Of a stretch of 64,000 bases of DNA, positions 46,933 through 60,339 are shown piece by piece. The position numbers and the translations under genes are program-made. Each line of letters starts with the position of its first letter. Within the stretch, counting starts at the first letter, position 1. The notes below the pieces were generated by a model. It ran no database searches. It was given only the letters and a program-made list of their open reading frames with translations, and was not told the DNA's origin. This DNA comes from Glaciecola sp. HTCC2999 (GTDB taxonomy: Bacteria; Pseudomonadota; Gammaproteobacteria; Enterobacterales; Alteromonadaceae), in contig NZ_DS989813.1 in assembly GCF_000155775.1 (NCBI RefSeq), forward strand, positions 1-64,000, given 5' to 3'.

Positions 46933-48282
46933 TTAGGTTAACGTAACGAACTCTTCACCGCTAGTGGGGTGAATGGCGACACATGCATCAAAATCAGCTT
47001 TCGTTGCACCCATTTTTAAAGCGACACCAAAGCCCTGTAAAATTTCATCCATTCCATGTCCAATGCCATGAATACCAACGACTTTTTCATTTTCACCAGC
47101 ACAAATGAGTTTCATTGTCGTCGCTTGGCGATGACGCGTCACCGCGGTATACATGGCGCCAAAGCTTGAATTATAGACTTTAACATTGTCTTTGCCATGC
47201 TCAGCTATTGCTTCTGCTTCGGTTAAACCCATTGTGCCAATCGGTGGATGAGAGAATACGACAGTTGGAATTAACGTATAATCCATTTTTGCATTAGTCT
47301 GCCCGTTAAATAAACGTTCTGATAATAATCGTCCTGCTTTAACGGCAACGGGCGTTAAATCAATTTTGCCAATGTTATCACCTAAGGCATATATCCCTTG
47401 TGCCGTGGTATTTTGATATTCATCGACCACGATGTAGCCGCGCTCGTCCAGTTTGATATCGGTATGTTCTAGACCAATGTTGTCATTTGCTGGTGCACGA
47501 CCAATAGCCCAAATCAGTGTATCAGTCTCGATATTATCACCATTGGAGAGGCTGACCAGTAAACTATTATCATTCTGCTTAATGACTTTAGTGACCTCAG
47601 CATGATTAATGAGTTTAGGTCCTTCTTCGGCCATAATATCTACCAAGGTATCACTGATCGTATCATCAAAATTACGTAGCGGCTTTTCTTTGCGGACAAC
47701 GAGTGTGGTGTCGGTGCCTAATGAATGTAATACGCCAGCCAGTTCCACACCGATGTAACCTGCTCCTACAACAACAGCACGTTTGGGTTGTTCTAATAAG
47801 TCGAAGAAACCATCAGAAGTGATCCCTAAATCTCCGCCTTCAATTTCAGGAATGATTGGGTAACCACCGGTCGCAATACTGATATGTGGTGCGCTATATT
47901 GCTCACCGTTCACTTCGAGGACGTTATTATCGATAAATTTAGCAAAACCGTTAATCACTGTGATCCCATTATTTCCCAAAACGCGATCATAAGATTGGTG
48001 AATTCGTTCAATATAAGCTTCGCGCGAAGCGACTAATGTTGGCCAACTAAACGCATTCACTTTGACATCAAATCCATAGTCCGGTGCATAACGATGAATG
48101 GCTTCGGCTACTTGGGCACCAAACCACATCGCTTTTTTCGGAACACAGCCCACATTGACACAGGTGCCGCCGATGGCTTTCGCTTCAATCAAAGCGACAT
48201 TTTTACCATGCTTTGCAGCACGGTTCGCAGAAGCAATACCACCACTACCACCACCAATACAAATATAATCAAATGTGTGCAT
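46933..48282 (-). CDS. gor: Glutathione-disulfide reductase
   Basis: A 449-residue FAD/NADPH enzyme that keeps glutathione reduced in the cytosol. FAD site [16 protein letters not shown], redox-active disulfide [18 protein letters not shown] site [14 protein letters not shown], and the catalytic His in [12 protein letters not shown] at the end. I start at 48282 with AAGGAT upstream; eight codons further upstream are unlikely. It is divergent from prlC over 267 bases with no clear promoter. Confidence 0.96.
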   Translation of the reverse strand: MHTFDYICIGGGSGGIASANRAAKHGKNVALIEAKAIGGTCVNVGCVPKKAMWFGAQVAEAIHRYAPDYGFDVKVNAFSWPTLVASREAYIERIHQSYDRVLGNNGITVINGFAKFIDNNVLEVNGEQYSAPHISIATGGYPIIPEIEGGDLGITSDGFFDLLEQPKRAVVVGAGYIGVELAGVLHSLGTDTTLVVRKEKPLRNFDDTISDTLVDIMAEEGPKLINHAEVTKVIKQNDNSLLVSLSNGDNIETDTLIWAIGRAPANDNIGLEHTDIKLDERGYIVVDEYQNTTAQGIYALGDNIGKIDLTPVAVKAGRLLSERLFNGQTNAKMDYTLIPTVVFSHPPIGTMGLTEAEAIAEHGKDNVKVYNSSFGAMYTAVTRHRQATTMKLICAGENEKVVGIHGIGHGMDEILQGFGVALKMGATKADFDACVAIHPTSGEEFVTLT

Positions 48283-48549
48283 ATAAATCCTTAATTTATT
48301 TATCACAGGGAAAAAGCGTTATGTATGACTAAGTACGTACGCTAATCAATATTCATTGAAACAATCATGACGTAGTGTGGCGTAAAATGATAAAAAATCC
48401 AATGGGTATTCCGCGGCAAAAGCACAATTACGCAATGATTTTATAAAATGAAGCAACCTCAAATCATTGACTTGGCATTGAGTTTTAATGAAATAACCTT
48501 AAATAGGGTATATAGCAATTATTTTGTTTTTCGTATTTAAGGAATATTT

Positions 48550-50592
48550 ATGTCTTCTTCTGTCGCTGCGACTTGGTTTACTGATGATGGTTTACCCAAT
48601 TTTTCCGCCATCCAAGCAACTGATATTGTGGCTGTTATCACCGCTGCAATTAACGATTGTAAAGCTGCAATTGAAGCGGTTGTTGAGAGACAAGACGCTA
48701 GTTATGCTGGTGTGTTTTTAGAGATAGATGAAGTTGATACACAATTAAGTAATTTGTGGTCACCGGTATCACACATGAATTCAGTACTTAGTAACGATGA
48801 ATGGCGTGAAGCTCATGATGCTTGTTTACCGTTATTATCTGAATACGGCACTTGGGTAGGTCAACATGAAGGATTATTTAAGCTTTATCAGACCTTAAGT
48901 GAATCAGATGAGTTTGCCAACTTAGATATGGCACAGCAAAAAATGATCACCAACACGTTGCGAGACTTTACCCTATCCGGTATCGCGTTAGATGCGCAGA
49001 AAAAAACGGAGTATGGCAAGATCCAAGCGCGTTTGTCTGAGCTATCATCGACCTTTTCTAATCAAGTACTCGATGCAACAATGGCATTTAAAAAGCATAT
49101 TACCGATGAAAAGATGCTTGCGGGATTACCCGATTCAGCCAAAGCCGCTGCGGCACAATTAGCGAGCCAAAATGACTTGGCAGGTTGGTTATTTACGCTT
49201 GATATCCCCAGTTATTTACCCATTATGAGTTATGCAGATAATCGCGAATTGCGAGAAGAAATGTATCGTGCTTACGTGACGCGCGCTTCTGAAATGGGGC
49301 CATATGGTGGTGATTTTGATAATACTGCGATCATTGAAGAAACTTTATCTTTACGCACTAAGATCGCAAATTTATTGGGCTTTGAGCATTATGCACAGCG
49401 TTCTATTGCGACAAAAATGGCCGAATCTACTGACCAAGTTCAATCGTTTTTACATGATTTGGCACGCCAATCAAAACCTCAGGCACAAGCCGACCTAGCC
49501 GAAGTTAACGCTTTTGCAGCTGAGCATTATGGTCGTACTGAGTTACAAGCTTGGGATATTGGCTATTACTCTGAAAAACTTAAGCAAGAGAAGTATGCGA
49601 TTAGTGATGAACAGCTACGTCCTTACTTTCCTGAAACACATGTCGTTCCTGGGTTGTTTGAAGTGGTATCGCGTCTTTATGGTTTAAAGATTACTGAAAG
49701 AAAGGATGTGGATACTTGGCATAGTGATGTGCGTTTCTTTGATATTGTGGATAGTGATGATGAGTATCGCGGCAGTTTTTACTTAGACTTATATGCGCGA
49801 GCTAAGAAACGTGGCGGTGCATGGATGGACGAATGTCGCGTCAAGCGTCGTAAAGTCGATGGGAGCCTTCAGCATCCTGTGGCGTATTTGACATGCAATT
49901 TCTCTGGGCCGGTGGATGGTAAACCTGCATGCTTTACGCATGATGAAGTGGTGACCTTGTTTCATGAGTTTGGTCATGGTATTCACCATATGTTGACGAA
50001 GATAGAGGTCTCAGGGGTGTCAGGCATTAACGGGGTTGCTTGGGATGCGGTCGAATTACCTAGTCAGTTTTTAGAAAACTGGTGTTGGCAGCCGGAGGCG
50101 TTACAATTTATTTCTGGGCATGTAGACACTGGTGAGCCACTCCCTAAGGCGCTGCTAGATAAAATGCTGGCGGCAAAAAACTTCCAATCGGCAATGCAGA
50201 TGCTGCGTCAAATAGAATTTAGCTTATTTGATTTCACGTTACACATGCAAACTGAAAGTGTCGATGTGCAGGCGTTTTTAAATGAGGTCAGAAAAGAGAT
50301 TTCGGTATTAACACCACCAGAGTTTAACCGTTTCCAAAATAGTTTTGGACATATTTTTGCCGGCGGTTATGCTGCTGGATATTACAGTTATAAATGGGCG
50401 GAAGTATTATCTTCAGACGCCTTCGCTTCATTTGAAGAAAATGGGATCTTTGATGCGAAAACGGGACGTCGTTTCTTAGAGAGTATTTTGCAAATGGGTG
50501 GCAGTAAAGAACCCATGGCATTGTTTGTCGATTTCAAAGGACGTGAACCGTCAGTCGATGCTTTATTACGTCACAGTGGTATTGCTGCTTAA
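48550..50592 (+). CDS. prlC: Oligopeptidase A
   Basis: A 680-residue zinc metallopeptidase (M3 family) that degrades peptides including cleaved signal peptides. The zinc motif is LFHEFGHGIHH, and the substrate region has GVAWDAVELPSQFLENW near the C-terminal third, with GYAAGYYSYKWAE. An AAGGA ribosome site precedes the ATG. The glycosylase gene is convergent. Confidence 0.97.
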   Translation: MSSSVAATWFTDDGLPNFSAIQATDIVAVITAAINDCKAAIEAVVERQDASYAGVFLEIDEVDTQLSNLWSPVSHMNSVLSNDEWREAHDACLPLLSEYGTWVGQHEGLFKLYQTLSESDEFANLDMAQQKMITNTLRDFTLSGIALDAQKKTEYGKIQARLSELSSTFSNQVLDATMAFKKHITDEKMLAGLPDSAKAAAAQLASQNDLAGWLFTLDIPSYLPIMSYADNRELREEMYRAYVTRASEMGPYGGDFDNTAIIEETLSLRTKIANLLGFEHYAQRSIATKMAESTDQVQSFLHDLARQSKPQAQADLAEVNAFAAEHYGRTELQAWDIGYYSEKLKQEKYAISDEQLRPYFPETHVVPGLFEVVSRLYGLKITERKDVDTWHSDVRFFDIVDSDDEYRGSFYLDLYARAKKRGGAWMDECRVKRRKVDGSLQHPVAYLTCNFSGPVDGKPACFTHDEVVTLFHEFGHGIHHMLTKIEVSGVSGINGVAWDAVELPSQFLENWCWQPEALQFISGHVDTGEPLPKALLDKMLAAKNFQSAMQMLRQIEFSLFDFTLHMQTESVDVQAFLNEVRKEISVLTPPEFNRFQNSFGHIFAGGYAAGYYSYKWAEVLSSDAFASFEENGIFDAKTGRRFLESILQMGGSKEPMALFVDFKGREPSVDALLRHSGIAA

Positions 50593-50640
50593 GCACATGA
50601 GTTATGTGCCATGGGCTATGGCGTGGCCGAGTGAGTCGGA

Positions 50641-51330
50641 TTAAGCCATACCCACAGCATTATCGCCGGTGGCGTAAGCAATAGTCATGCTAATTTCTTG
50701 TAAGGATAACCCTGACTCTTTACGCCATTGATTAAATGTCTGTTGGATGGTGGTAAGACTCCGTTTAGACGTTAGTCCACCATCAATGAGCTTATGCGCT
50801 CGAAAATACCCTTCCACATCGCGCGATAGCAGGAATGTATCTTTGCCTATTGCTCTGAGCGCATAAGGGCCAGTATTACCTCCAAGCCGCGCACCATGTT
50901 GTTTTAAATATGCCCACAATCCAATGATATCCTCTTCTGGCCAATCCGCGAGCCATTGCCCTACGCTACCGTATTCTACTGCAATATCATGCAACATCGA
51001 GGCATTAGCGCGAATCGTCATTACTTTGGATAAATTCCGGATGATTTTAGGATCGGTCGCTTTTTTCTCCAGCATTTCATCTGGCATCATCAGGATCTTT
51101 TCGATATTAAAGTCCCAAAATACTTCTTCAAAATGCGGCCATTTTTGGCGAACTACGCGCCACACAAAACCAGATTGAAAGACTTTCTTAGTCATTTCTG
51201 CCAGTACCCGACTGCTATCGGTGTTGACTAATTGTCTGTGAGTTTTAGGTGCAGTAAGCAGAGATTGCAGCATAGCTTCACTACCTTTACGTTTTACTGC
51301 TCGGGCATAAATAGCACTGAATTTTTCCAT
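50641..51330 (-). CDS. DNA-3-methyladenine glycosylase I (Tag)-like protein
   Basis: A 229-residue helix-hairpin-helix glycosylase-like protein. The Tag signature region LAEMTKKVFQSGFVWRVVRQ and IIRNLSKVMTIRANA identify the family. The zinc-binding N-terminal Cys/His of E. coli Tag (MERCGW start) are absent, so it belongs to a divergent Tag-like branch. It may excise 3-methyladenine or another lesion. It is convergent with prlC and stands before the 321-base gap to ubiE. Confidence 0.8.
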   Translation of the reverse strand: MEKFSAIYARAVKRKGSEAMLQSLLTAPKTHRQLVNTDSSRVLAEMTKKVFQSGFVWRVVRQKWPHFEEVFWDFNIEKILMMPDEMLEKKATDPKIIRNLSKVMTIRANASMLHDIAVEYGSVGQWLADWPEEDIIGLWAYLKQHGARLGGNTGPYALRAIGKDTFLLSRDVEGYFRAHKLIDGGLTSKRSLTTIQQTFNQWRKESGLSLQEISMTIAYATGDNAVGMA

Positions 51331-51651
51331 AAATAACTCGATATCGCCGATAAATTGATGATAAACATAATAGAGTGTATACCTAGTTTCAGATCATTTG
51401 CATAACAGTATTTCTTATACATTGTTAAATGGTCTCATCTGATCCGCTTTTATTTTCACTATCAGGTCATTGTAGATGGATAAGCAAACATTTAAATGCC
51501 TTTATTTCAAATGGGCTTTTGTGTACTATTTAACAATAAATTGTAGCTGACTTACCTTTCAAAATTGCGCGATTATACGTGCATATTTTCGTATTTTTTC
51601 ACATTATGTAATCAGCTTTTTGTTTTTACCTGACAATGTGGGATACCTTTA
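51331..51651. other. Intergenic region upstream of ubiE
   Basis: AT-rich, 321 bases between divergent genes. ATTGTTAAAT near 51422 and ATTTAACAAT near 51526 are distant inverted arms. A 24-codon frame starts at 51475 without a ribosome site and is not called. It presumably contains both promoters, but none is clear. Confidence 0.4.
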
Positions 51652-52440
51652 ATGTCTGACAATAACGCAACTTCCGAAACTCAACCTGCTTCAGTCGCAG
51701 GAAGTAAAACTCATTTTGGTTTTACTCAGGTTGATACCGAACAGAAAGAATCCTTAGTTGCAGACGTATTTCATTCTGTGGCGGCGAAATACGATATTAT
51801 GAATGATGTGATGTCGATGGGGATCCATCGTATTTGGAAACGTTATACGATTGATTGTTCAGGTGCTAGAAAAGGACAACAAATTCTAGACTTAGCGGGG
51901 GGTACAGGTGACTTAACGGCAAAGTTTTCTCGTATTGTGGGACCCACCGGTTCAGTGACCCTATCTGATATTAATCCGTCGATGTTAGAAGTAGGTAAAG
52001 ATAAACTACGTGATATGGGATTAGTCGACAACATCAAGTATGTCGAAGCAAATGCAGAAGCCCTACCATTTCCAGATAATCATTTTGATATTGTTACAAT
52101 GGCGTTTGGTTTACGTAATGTGACACATAAAGAAAATGCATTGGCATCAATTTATCGTGTACTTAAACCGGGTGGTCGTTTATTAGTGCTTGAATTTTCA
52201 AAGCCAACCTCTTCAGCATTAGAAAAGATCTACGATACTTATTCATTTCATTTATTACCTAAAATGGGCAAACTCATTGCAGATGATGAAGATTCATATC
52301 GTTATTTAGCCGAGTCCATCCGTATGCATCCTGATCAAGATACTTTAGAACAAATGATGCAAACAGCTGGTTTTGAAGGTACGTCTTATACTAATTTAAC
52401 CGGTGGTATAGTGGCATTGCACCGTGGATTTAAATATTAA
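51652..52440 (+). CDS. ubiE: Ubiquinone/menaquinone C-methyltransferase
   Basis: A 262-residue SAM methyltransferase acting in both ubiquinone and menaquinone synthesis. Motifs: [52 protein letters not shown] and [13 protein letters not shown]. The stop overlaps the ubiJ start as TAATG, so they are co-translated. Confidence 0.97.
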   Translation: MSDNNATSETQPASVAGSKTHFGFTQVDTEQKESLVADVFHSVAAKYDIMNDVMSMGIHRIWKRYTIDCSGARKGQQILDLAGGTGDLTAKFSRIVGPTGSVTLSDINPSMLEVGKDKLRDMGLVDNIKYVEANAEALPFPDNHFDIVTMAFGLRNVTHKENALASIYRVLKPGGRLLVLEFSKPTSSALEKIYDTYSFHLLPKMGKLIADDEDSYRYLAESIRMHPDQDTLEQMMQTAGFEGTSYTNLTGGIVALHRGFKY

Positions 52441-53102
52441 TGCCCATCACTCAGTTATTATCAGGCGCTGCTGAGTTAAGTGCTAATGAGTTGATGCGAT
52501 GGGATAATGACTATCAGACCTATTTGGCGCCCTTAGCAGGCAGGTCCTTAGGCATCACTCTTTTGCCTATGCATTTGACAGTTCATTTGTATTTTAGTGA
52601 TTCACGCATTGATATTAGTATTCCAGAAACACTCCCTCAAAATGAGATTGAAGTGGCAGCGGATATTTGTGATTGCCACTTAACGATACATATCTCAGCA
52701 TTATCAGAAATGCGTAACGCGAATCAACTTACGCGCTTGATCAAAGAAGATAAGCTTGATATTGAAGGAGATTTAGCTGTTGCTCAAAATGTGAGTGCGC
52801 TGGCAAATAATCTTGATATCGATCTCACAGAAATGTTGACCCATAAATTGGGTGATGTACCTGCCCACACTTTGATGGGAGGAGCTAACTCAATTAAAAA
52901 TTATGTGGCGTACTTGAAGCAACATGTAGAAGTTACAGTGGGCGAAGCATTGATTGAAGAAAAGCGGCTGGTTGCATCACCACTTGCGCTAGCACATTTT
53001 AGTGATGAGGTGACGGATACCCGTTATTGGTGTGACAGACTCACAGCACGCATTCAACGATTAGAACAAGCACAACAAGCACAACAGCAGGATGTAAAAT
53101 AA
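52440..53102 (+). CDS. ubiJ: Ubiquinone biosynthesis accessory factor UbiJ
   Basis: A 220-residue SCP2-domain protein that binds lipid intermediates in the ubiquinone biosynthesis complex. It lies between ubiE and ubiB, the conserved position, and contains the SCP2-like core with [11 protein letters not shown], then [17 protein letters not shown], and a coiled C-terminus rich in Gln. Sequence similarity is weak outside these, so context carries much of the call. Confidence 0.9.
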   Translation: MPITQLLSGAAELSANELMRWDNDYQTYLAPLAGRSLGITLLPMHLTVHLYFSDSRIDISIPETLPQNEIEVAADICDCHLTIHISALSEMRNANQLTRLIKEDKLDIEGDLAVAQNVSALANNLDIDLTEMLTHKLGDVPAHTLMGGANSIKNYVAYLKQHVEVTVGEALIEEKRLVASPLALAHFSDEVTDTRYWCDRLTARIQRLEQAQQAQQQDVK

Positions 53103-53103
53103 T

Positions 53104-54741
53104 ATGGCCTCTAGGCGTTTTTATCAAATAGCTAAAGTTATTTTACAATTTGGATTAGATGATTTAATCCCTCCACATTGGATCCCTTGGTATGCTAGAA
53201 CGGGTAGGCACGCTGTATTTTGGTTACGTAATCGTCATCAAGATAAATCGCGAGGTGAACGAGCACGTTTGGCATTGGAATCGTTAGGCCCTGTTTTTAT
53301 TAAATTTGGTCAAATGTTATCAACCCGACGCGATTTAATTCCTGCGGATATCGCCGACGAATTAGCTATTTTACAAGATAATGTTGTCCCTTTTGATGGC
53401 AAAATCGCAGAACAGACCATTTTAGATTCGTTGAAAATTAAGCGTATTGATGACTTATTTACTGATTTTGATCCCGTTCCTTTAGCGTCAGCGTCGATTG
53501 CGCAAGTCCACACAGCGAGGCTCAAAGAAAGTGGTGATGACGTTGTGATAAAAGTCATTCGTCCAGGTATTAAACCAATCATTGAGTCTGATGTTGAGTT
53601 ACTACGGAGTATTGCTGCGGTGGTACAAAAGTGGTTGCCAGATGGTAAGCGGATGCGGCCTGTTGAGGTGGTTGAAGAATATCAAAAAACCATTTTTGAC
53701 GAGTTGGATTTAGTCCGTGAAGCGACTAATGGTATGGCGATAAAGCATAATTTTGCCGAGTCAAACGCCTTATTTGTGCCGCATTTTTACACTGATTATT
53801 GTACTCATGATGTTATTGTGATTGAGCGAATTTATGGGATCCCTGTGTCCGATATTGAGGCTTTAAAGGCCCAAGGTACGAACATGAAAAAACTCGCGGA
53901 GCGAGGGGTTGAAGTCTTTTTTACCCAAGTGTTTCGAGATAGCTTTTTCCATGCAGATATGCACCCAGGCAATATTTTTGTTAGTAAAGAAACGCCTGAT
54001 GATCCCCACTATATTGGGATTGATTACGGTATAGTCGGCACATTAAATGCTGAAGATAAACATTATTTGGCTGCAAATTTCATTGCCTTCTTTAATCGAG
54101 ATTATCGTAAGGTAGCTGAATTGCATGTGGATTCTGGTTGGGTGCCTTCAAATACTAACGTTGACGATTTAGAAATGGCAATTCGCGCTGTGTGCGATCC
54201 TATTTTTCAAAAACCCCTAGATGAAATTTCCTTTGGTCATGTTTTGCTACAACTTTTTAATACAGCACGGCGTTTTAATATGGTTGTTCAGCCACAGCTG
54301 GTGCTATTACAAAAAACTCTGCTTTATATTGAAGGCTTAGGTCGTCACTTATATCCCCAGCTTGACTTATGGTCTACAGCGAAACCATTTTTAGAAAACT
54401 GGATGAACGAACAAATTGGTTTTAAAGCGTTATATACTAAAGTGAAAAACAACGCGCCGTTTTGGGCTGAAAAATTACCCGATATGCCAGATCTAGTATT
54501 TAATACGTTGAATCAACTTAAAGCGTTACCAGAACTACAACGACAGCACCACGAAGCACTAAAAGCACAACAAGTGACTCACCAAAAATCCACGTTATAT
54601 GGTATGTTAGGCTCAACGGGATGTGTAATTGGGGTTTTATTTGTATTGAATGATATGCCAATTTATTACGCATCTACTGCTTTTGTTTTAGGTGCGATAT
54701 TGTGGGTTAAATCGATATCAAACATTATCTCAAAAGACTAA
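53104..54741 (+). CDS. ubiB: Ubiquinone biosynthesis kinase-like protein UbiB
   Basis: A 545-residue atypical kinase/ATPase of the ADCK/ABC1 family required for ubiquinone synthesis. It has the K-x-G-Q motif in [16 protein letters not shown], the catalytic-like [12 protein letters not shown] and IGIDYGIVG, and two C-terminal transmembrane helices (residues about 500-540). It starts 1 base after ubiJ and overlaps the convergent barrel gene by 4 bases. Confidence 0.97.
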   Translation: MASRRFYQIAKVILQFGLDDLIPPHWIPWYARTGRHAVFWLRNRHQDKSRGERARLALESLGPVFIKFGQMLSTRRDLIPADIADELAILQDNVVPFDGKIAEQTILDSLKIKRIDDLFTDFDPVPLASASIAQVHTARLKESGDDVVIKVIRPGIKPIIESDVELLRSIAAVVQKWLPDGKRMRPVEVVEEYQKTIFDELDLVREATNGMAIKHNFAESNALFVPHFYTDYCTHDVIVIERIYGIPVSDIEALKAQGTNMKKLAERGVEVFFTQVFRDSFFHADMHPGNIFVSKETPDDPHYIGIDYGIVGTLNAEDKHYLAANFIAFFNRDYRKVAELHVDSGWVPSNTNVDDLEMAIRAVCDPIFQKPLDEISFGHVLLQLFNTARRFNMVVQPQLVLLQKTLLYIEGLGRHLYPQLDLWSTAKPFLENWMNEQIGFKALYTKVKNNAPFWAEKLPDMPDLVFNTLNQLKALPELQRQHHEALKAQQVTHQKSTLYGMLGSTGCVIGVLFVLNDMPIYYASTAFVLGAILWVKSISNIISKD

Positions 54742-55724
54742 AACTGATAGTGAGCGCCTTCACCATAGAAGGCTTCAAAACGAAGAGCGATGCCATAAGA
54801 GGGTTCAAAATCTTCTTTATCGAGCCATGCCACAAATGGTTCAATTTCAAAAAATAACCACTTACGCATTGGGTTACTGCGTAATTTAGCGCCTAAAAAG
54901 ACTTGTTCTGTATGCGCGTTAGGTTGTGTCGTACCTTGTACAAACAAGGTGTATACCAATGTGGATTGCAGATCTAGTCGATAGTAGCGCTGTGTTTCTG
55001 TATGCCATCTCAATTCATCACGTTTATCTGAGTAGTAGAAGCGATGTTTCAATTTATCAAGTTTTTGGCCATCATGTTCATATAATAATGAAGCGCCTAC
55101 CTCGACACCTAAGTAGTCACGATTATAGTAATTCACTTGGGTGTCGTAGAGTAAGTTAGTTTGTTGGTTAAAAGAATGAATATTACGATACGTAGCGCGA
55201 GCAAATACTTGGTCGCGTCGCCCTACACCCAAACGGTAACTAACATTCTTAAATCTAGGGCTATAAAAACGCAGTGCAAGGGTAGTGGACTGTGACCTAT
55301 TTTCAATTTCACGACTGACTTTTATCTGGTCTTCGGTGGCTTCATCTTCATCATCACTTAGCAGCAAATCGACTTTGTTGGTGAGAGAGGGAAGTGATAA
55401 TTTAATTTTAAAGCGGGTATCAAACTCACCAAGGTTGCGTGTTCTTGGCTCCCAACCTAAGCGAATTTTTCCAGAAGCCCCTGCATCACTAGACGTGGAA
55501 GGCGCATCAATAAACCAACCATCAATAGTTTGCGCTTGAAGGTTAAATGTTTGGGTGAGTTGACGCTGCCAGCGGTCGACCCAAATCTGTTCATTGGGAA
55601 TAGACGCTGTCGCTGTCACATTATCGTTTTTTTGTTCTGCAGAGTGTAAAGTCGCAGAGGCATAACTTGATAAAAATAAGCAGGAAAAGGCATAAATGAA
55701 AAAATAGATACGAATAATTTTCAT
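54738..55724 (-). CDS. Outer-membrane barrel protein, unknown family
   Basis: A 328-residue exported protein with a signal peptide ending near YASA-T. The mature part shows repeated beta strands and ends YGEGAHYQF with C-terminal Phe. A stretch [10 protein letters not shown] near residue 123 is acidic. I do not recognise the family. It is divergent from tatA, convergent with ubiB, and unlikely to belong to either operon. Confidence 0.65.
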   Translation of the reverse strand: MKIIRIYFFIYAFSCLFLSSYASATLHSAEQKNDNVTATASIPNEQIWVDRWQRQLTQTFNLQAQTIDGWFIDAPSTSSDAGASGKIRLGWEPRTRNLGEFDTRFKIKLSLPSLTNKVDLLLSDDEDEATEDQIKVSREIENRSQSTTLALRFYSPRFKNVSYRLGVGRRDQVFARATYRNIHSFNQQTNLLYDTQVNYYNRDYLGVEVGASLLYEHDGQKLDKLKHRFYYSDKRDELRWHTETQRYYRLDLQSTLVYTLFVQGTTQPNAHTEQVFLGAKLRSNPMRKWLFFEIEPFVAWLDKEDFEPSYGIALRFEAFYGEGAHYQF

Positions 55725-55866
55725 GTCCCTACTTACAAAGTGTAATTAATGCGGTTGATACATTATTTATCGAATGTAATCTAACCCCGTTTATTTTATA
55801 CTACTTAATCGAGTATAAGGTTATTCACAAAGATAAACAAATCATCAAGTGTAAAAGGAATAAATT

Positions 55867-56106
55867 ATGGGTGGTATTAGTATTTGGAGCTTACTGTTAA
55901 TTGCGTTGATCGTGATTTTATTGTTTGGGACAGGTAAGTTAAAAAATATCGGGGCTGATTTGGGGGGAGCGCTAAAAGGTTTTAAAAAAGCGGTCAATGA
56001 CGATGGCACCACTCAAAAAGACGCTGATTTCTCACCCGAGCAAATTAATGAAAAAGCGGATGAAAGCGTCACAATCTCATCCACTCAGGAAGTGAAAAAA
56101 GACTAA
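55867..56106 (+). CDS. tatA: Twin-arginine translocase subunit TatA
   Basis: A 79-residue single-pass protein that forms the pore-like component for folded protein export. The N-terminal helix [21 protein letters not shown], the hinge with LFGTGKL and the amphipathic helix [15 protein letters not shown] are typical. It lies 3 bases before tatB. Confidence 0.97.
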   Translation: MGGISIWSLLLIALIVILLFGTGKLKNIGADLGGALKGFKKAVNDDGTTQKDADFSPEQINEKADESVTISSTQEVKKD

Positions 56107-56109
56107 CTC

Positions 56110-56412
56110 ATGTTTGATATTGGCTTTTGGGAATTATTAGTAATCGGGGTAATGGCACTCGTTATTCTCGGACCTGAACGTTTGCCGAGCGCTATTCGCA
56201 GCACGATGAAAGTAGTACGTGGTGTTAAGCAAACAGCCAATGGATTTAAAAATGAAGTGGAAGAGCAATTACGCATTCATGAACTTCACGAGAATCTTAG
56301 AAAAGCCGAAGAGAAAGGCTTTTCTGAATTAGATCCTGATTTACAATCCAGCGTGGATGAACTAAAAGAAGCCGCTGCTTCAGTCCAGCAACCTTATAAA
56401 AAAGATAACTAA
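56110..56412 (+). CDS. tatB: Twin-arginine translocase subunit TatB
   Basis: A 100-residue TatA-like protein: MFDIGFWELLVIGVMALVIL then GPERLPSAIRS, the TatB hallmark, and a long acidic helix. It is shorter than E. coli TatB (171). It works with TatC to recognise twin-arginine signals. Confidence 0.96.
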   Translation: MFDIGFWELLVIGVMALVILGPERLPSAIRSTMKVVRGVKQTANGFKNEVEEQLRIHELHENLRKAEEKGFSELDPDLQSSVDELKEAAASVQQPYKKDN

Positions 56413-56415
56413 CAC

Positions 56416-57162
56416 ATGGCATCGCAAAGCGGTCTTATTACACATCTTATAGAACTTCGTAGTCGTTTACTTAGCATGTTAGTGAGTGTGTTGTTGATTT
56501 TTGTTTGCCTATCACCGTTTGCTCAAGATATTTATCACTTACTTGCTCGCCCCTTACTTAACGCGCTTCCTGACGGAGCAAGTATGATTGCAACTGATGT
56601 TGCGTCGCCTTTCCTAGCCCCTTTTAAATTAACGCTTGTTGTTGCTTTCTTTATCGCGATCCCTTATATCCTTTATCATATATGGGCATTTATTGCGCCA
56701 GCGTTATATCGTAATGAAAAGAAACTCATTGCTCCTTTATTGTTTTCAAGCTCTATTTTATTTTATGCCGGCATGGCATTCGCGTATTTCGTGTTATTCC
56801 CTGTCGCCTTTGGCTTTTTAACTAGCTTTGCGCCAGAAGGGGTTGTTGTAAGCACCGACATTAGTAGTTATTTAAGCTTTGTATTGACAATATTTTTTGC
56901 GTTTGGCGTTGCATTTGAGATCCCAATAGCGATTATTTTATTGTGTTGGACAGGTATCACCACGGTACAACAATTGCGGCAAAAACGGCCTTACGTCGTA
57001 GTGGGTGCATTTGTTGTCGGGATGTTATTAACGCCACCAGACGTCATATCTCAAGTGCTATTAGCGATCCCAATGTGGTTCCTGTATGAAGTTGGGATCA
57101 TTATTGGTAGTATTTATAGCAAGCCACACAATGCATCTGAACAAAGCACTCAATCGGAATAA
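56416..57162 (+). CDS. tatC: Twin-arginine translocase subunit TatC
   Basis: A 248-residue six-helix receptor for twin-arginine signal peptides. The start region [13 protein letters not shown] carries the family motif HLx[22 protein letters not shown] and [19 protein letters not shown] contain the key acidic residue and conserved helices. Spaced 3 bases from tatB. Confidence 0.97.
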   Translation: MASQSGLITHLIELRSRLLSMLVSVLLIFVCLSPFAQDIYHLLARPLLNALPDGASMIATDVASPFLAPFKLTLVVAFFIAIPYILYHIWAFIAPALYRNEKKLIAPLLFSSSILFYAGMAFAYFVLFPVAFGFLTSFAPEGVVVSTDISSYLSFVLTIFFAFGVAFEIPIAIILLCWTGITTVQQLRQKRPYVVVGAFVVGMLLTPPDVISQVLLAIPMWFLYEVGIIIGSIYSKPHNASEQSTQSE

Positions 57163-57180
57163 CAATAAGAGAGAATTTCT

Positions 57181-58751
<1,571 letters not shown>

Positions 58752-58770
58752 GCAAAACAGCCTTGAGTTG

Positions 58771-60339
58771 TTAGTATTGCACTAAATTCAAAGTTTGTTT
58801 TGCTTTGTGCATCAGCCAAGTCTCATTTGCCAGTTCAGTTTCAACTAACTTGTTTTCTGCTATCCAGCATTTTTCAATAGATACATTCCATACTGGTGTC
58901 TCTGCATCTTCACTGATTTGAATGTGAGCAATGTTGTAAATGCTTTTATCTTGGGTGCGTTTTATATTAAGCACGACCGCTAGACGCAATACTCTTAATA
59001 GCTGTAACATGTTCGTACGTACTTCTTTAGGATAGTCCTGTAATGCATCTTCAGGGATATCTGAGCGATGATATTTAACTAAATCTGAAATACATTGTTT
59101 TTGTAATTTCGTATAACCAGGTAGATCGATATATCTTAAAATATAAGCACCATGCAAGTGTTGCTCTTTAAACTCGATATGTAATCCAATTTCATGCAAC
59201 ATCGCGGCAGCATAGAGAATATTTTGTCCATCTAAAATAGTGTCAGCGAGACGTTGATTAATTTGTTTGAACAGCTCGATTGCTGTCGTGGTGACTGATT
59301 CTGCTTGTTGTTCATCGATATGATATTTGAGTATACAGGCATGAATAGTCTGTGACCGACGATCGGTTAACGTTTGATTATCCAACATCCCATAGATAAT
59401 CCCTTCACGTAAAGCGCCACCTGCAATATTCATTGTTTGAATATTTAATGATTCAAATAATGCGATAAGAATCGCTAAGCCAGACGGAAAGATAACACGA
59501 CGAGATTCCGCAAGACCATCAATGTTCAGTGCATCGATATGCAAAGCCTCAATACACTGCGACTTAAGTTGATAAAGGTAATTTAATTTAATTTCATCCC
59601 GGATCCCTTGTTGGATCAAAATATCGGTAATCGCTTGGGGAGTACCCGATGCCCCTAATGCTTGTTGCCAATCGAAACATTTAAACGCATGTACGTGTTG
59701 TTCGATTTCAGTTTTTGCCGCATTAATTGCTAAGTTAAAATTATCTTCAGTTAGATGACCATGTTCAAAATAGTGCTGCATAAAAGTGACACAGCCCATA
59801 TTAAAGGAGTGAACGTGCAACGGCTGCATATCTCGGCCAACAACGACTTCAGTACTAGCGCCTCCGATATCAATCACTAACGTATTGCCTGATGTTGTAG
59901 AGGTATATGCGACACCGCGATAGATCTCTGCCGCTTCTTCTTCACCACTGATGATATGCAATTTATGCTTAAGAATGGTTTCAGCTTCCCGTACAAAATC
60001 TTCTGCGTTCGTTGCTAGACGTAAAGTAGCAGTAGCGACAATCTTAATATTTTCTTTAGGGATATTTTGTAATCGATCGGCAAACCTGGTGAGACATTGC
60101 CAACCTCGCTCAATTGCGAGTTGGTCAAGGTGATTATGAGCATCTAGACCGGCGGCTAAACGCACTTTTTGTTTAACTTTAGATACAATTTGAACGTTCC
60201 CGTGGATAACATGAACTACCACAAGATGAAAGCTGTTTGAGCCAAGATCGACCGCCGCATAATAATCACCTTTTGTGTTTAGGGTGGTCAAATCTTGATG
60301 TGTCATGTTAGCGTTGGTTGTTTCGATTGGGTCTTGCAT
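58771..60339 (-). CDS. gppA: Guanosine pentaphosphatase/exopolyphosphatase
   Basis: A 522-residue Ppx/GppA phosphatase that converts pppGpp to ppGpp and degrades polyphosphate. The ASKHA fold shows [40 protein letters not shown] and [15 protein letters not shown], and the C-terminal HD-like half has [11 protein letters not shown]. It resembles GppA throughout. The start is uncertain: ATG 60339 overlaps rhlB by 32 bases, while ATG 60306 begins just after the rhlB stop and is closer to the E. coli start. Confidence 0.93.
   Translation of the reverse strand: MQDPIETTNANMTHQDLTTLNTKGDYYAAVDLGSNSFHLVVVHVIHGNVQIVSKVKQKVRLAAGLDAHNHLDQLAIERGWQCLTRFADRLQNIPKENIKIVATATLRLATNAEDFVREAETILKHKLHIISGEEEAAEIYRGVAYTSTTSGNTLVIDIGGASTEVVVGRDMQPLHVHSFNMGCVTFMQHYFEHGHLTEDNFNLAINAAKTEIEQHVHAFKCFDWQQALGASGTPQAITDILIQQGIRDEIKLNYLYQLKSQCIEALHIDALNIDGLAESRRVIFPSGLAILIALFESLNIQTMNIAGGALREGIIYGMLDNQTLTDRRSQTIHACILKYHIDEQQAESVTTTAIELFKQINQRLADTILDGQNILYAAAMLHEIGLHIEFKEQHLHGAYILRYIDLPGYTKLQKQCISDLVKYHRSDIPEDALQDYPKEVRTNMLQLLRVLRLAVVLNIKRTQDKSIYNIAHIQISEDAETPVWNVSIEKCWIAENKLVETELANETWLMHKAKQTLNLVQY

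Noticed and set aside
51475-51549. A 24-codon open frame upstream of ubiE
   Set aside because: No ribosome site, no recognisable sequence, and such frames are expected by chance in AT-rich DNA.
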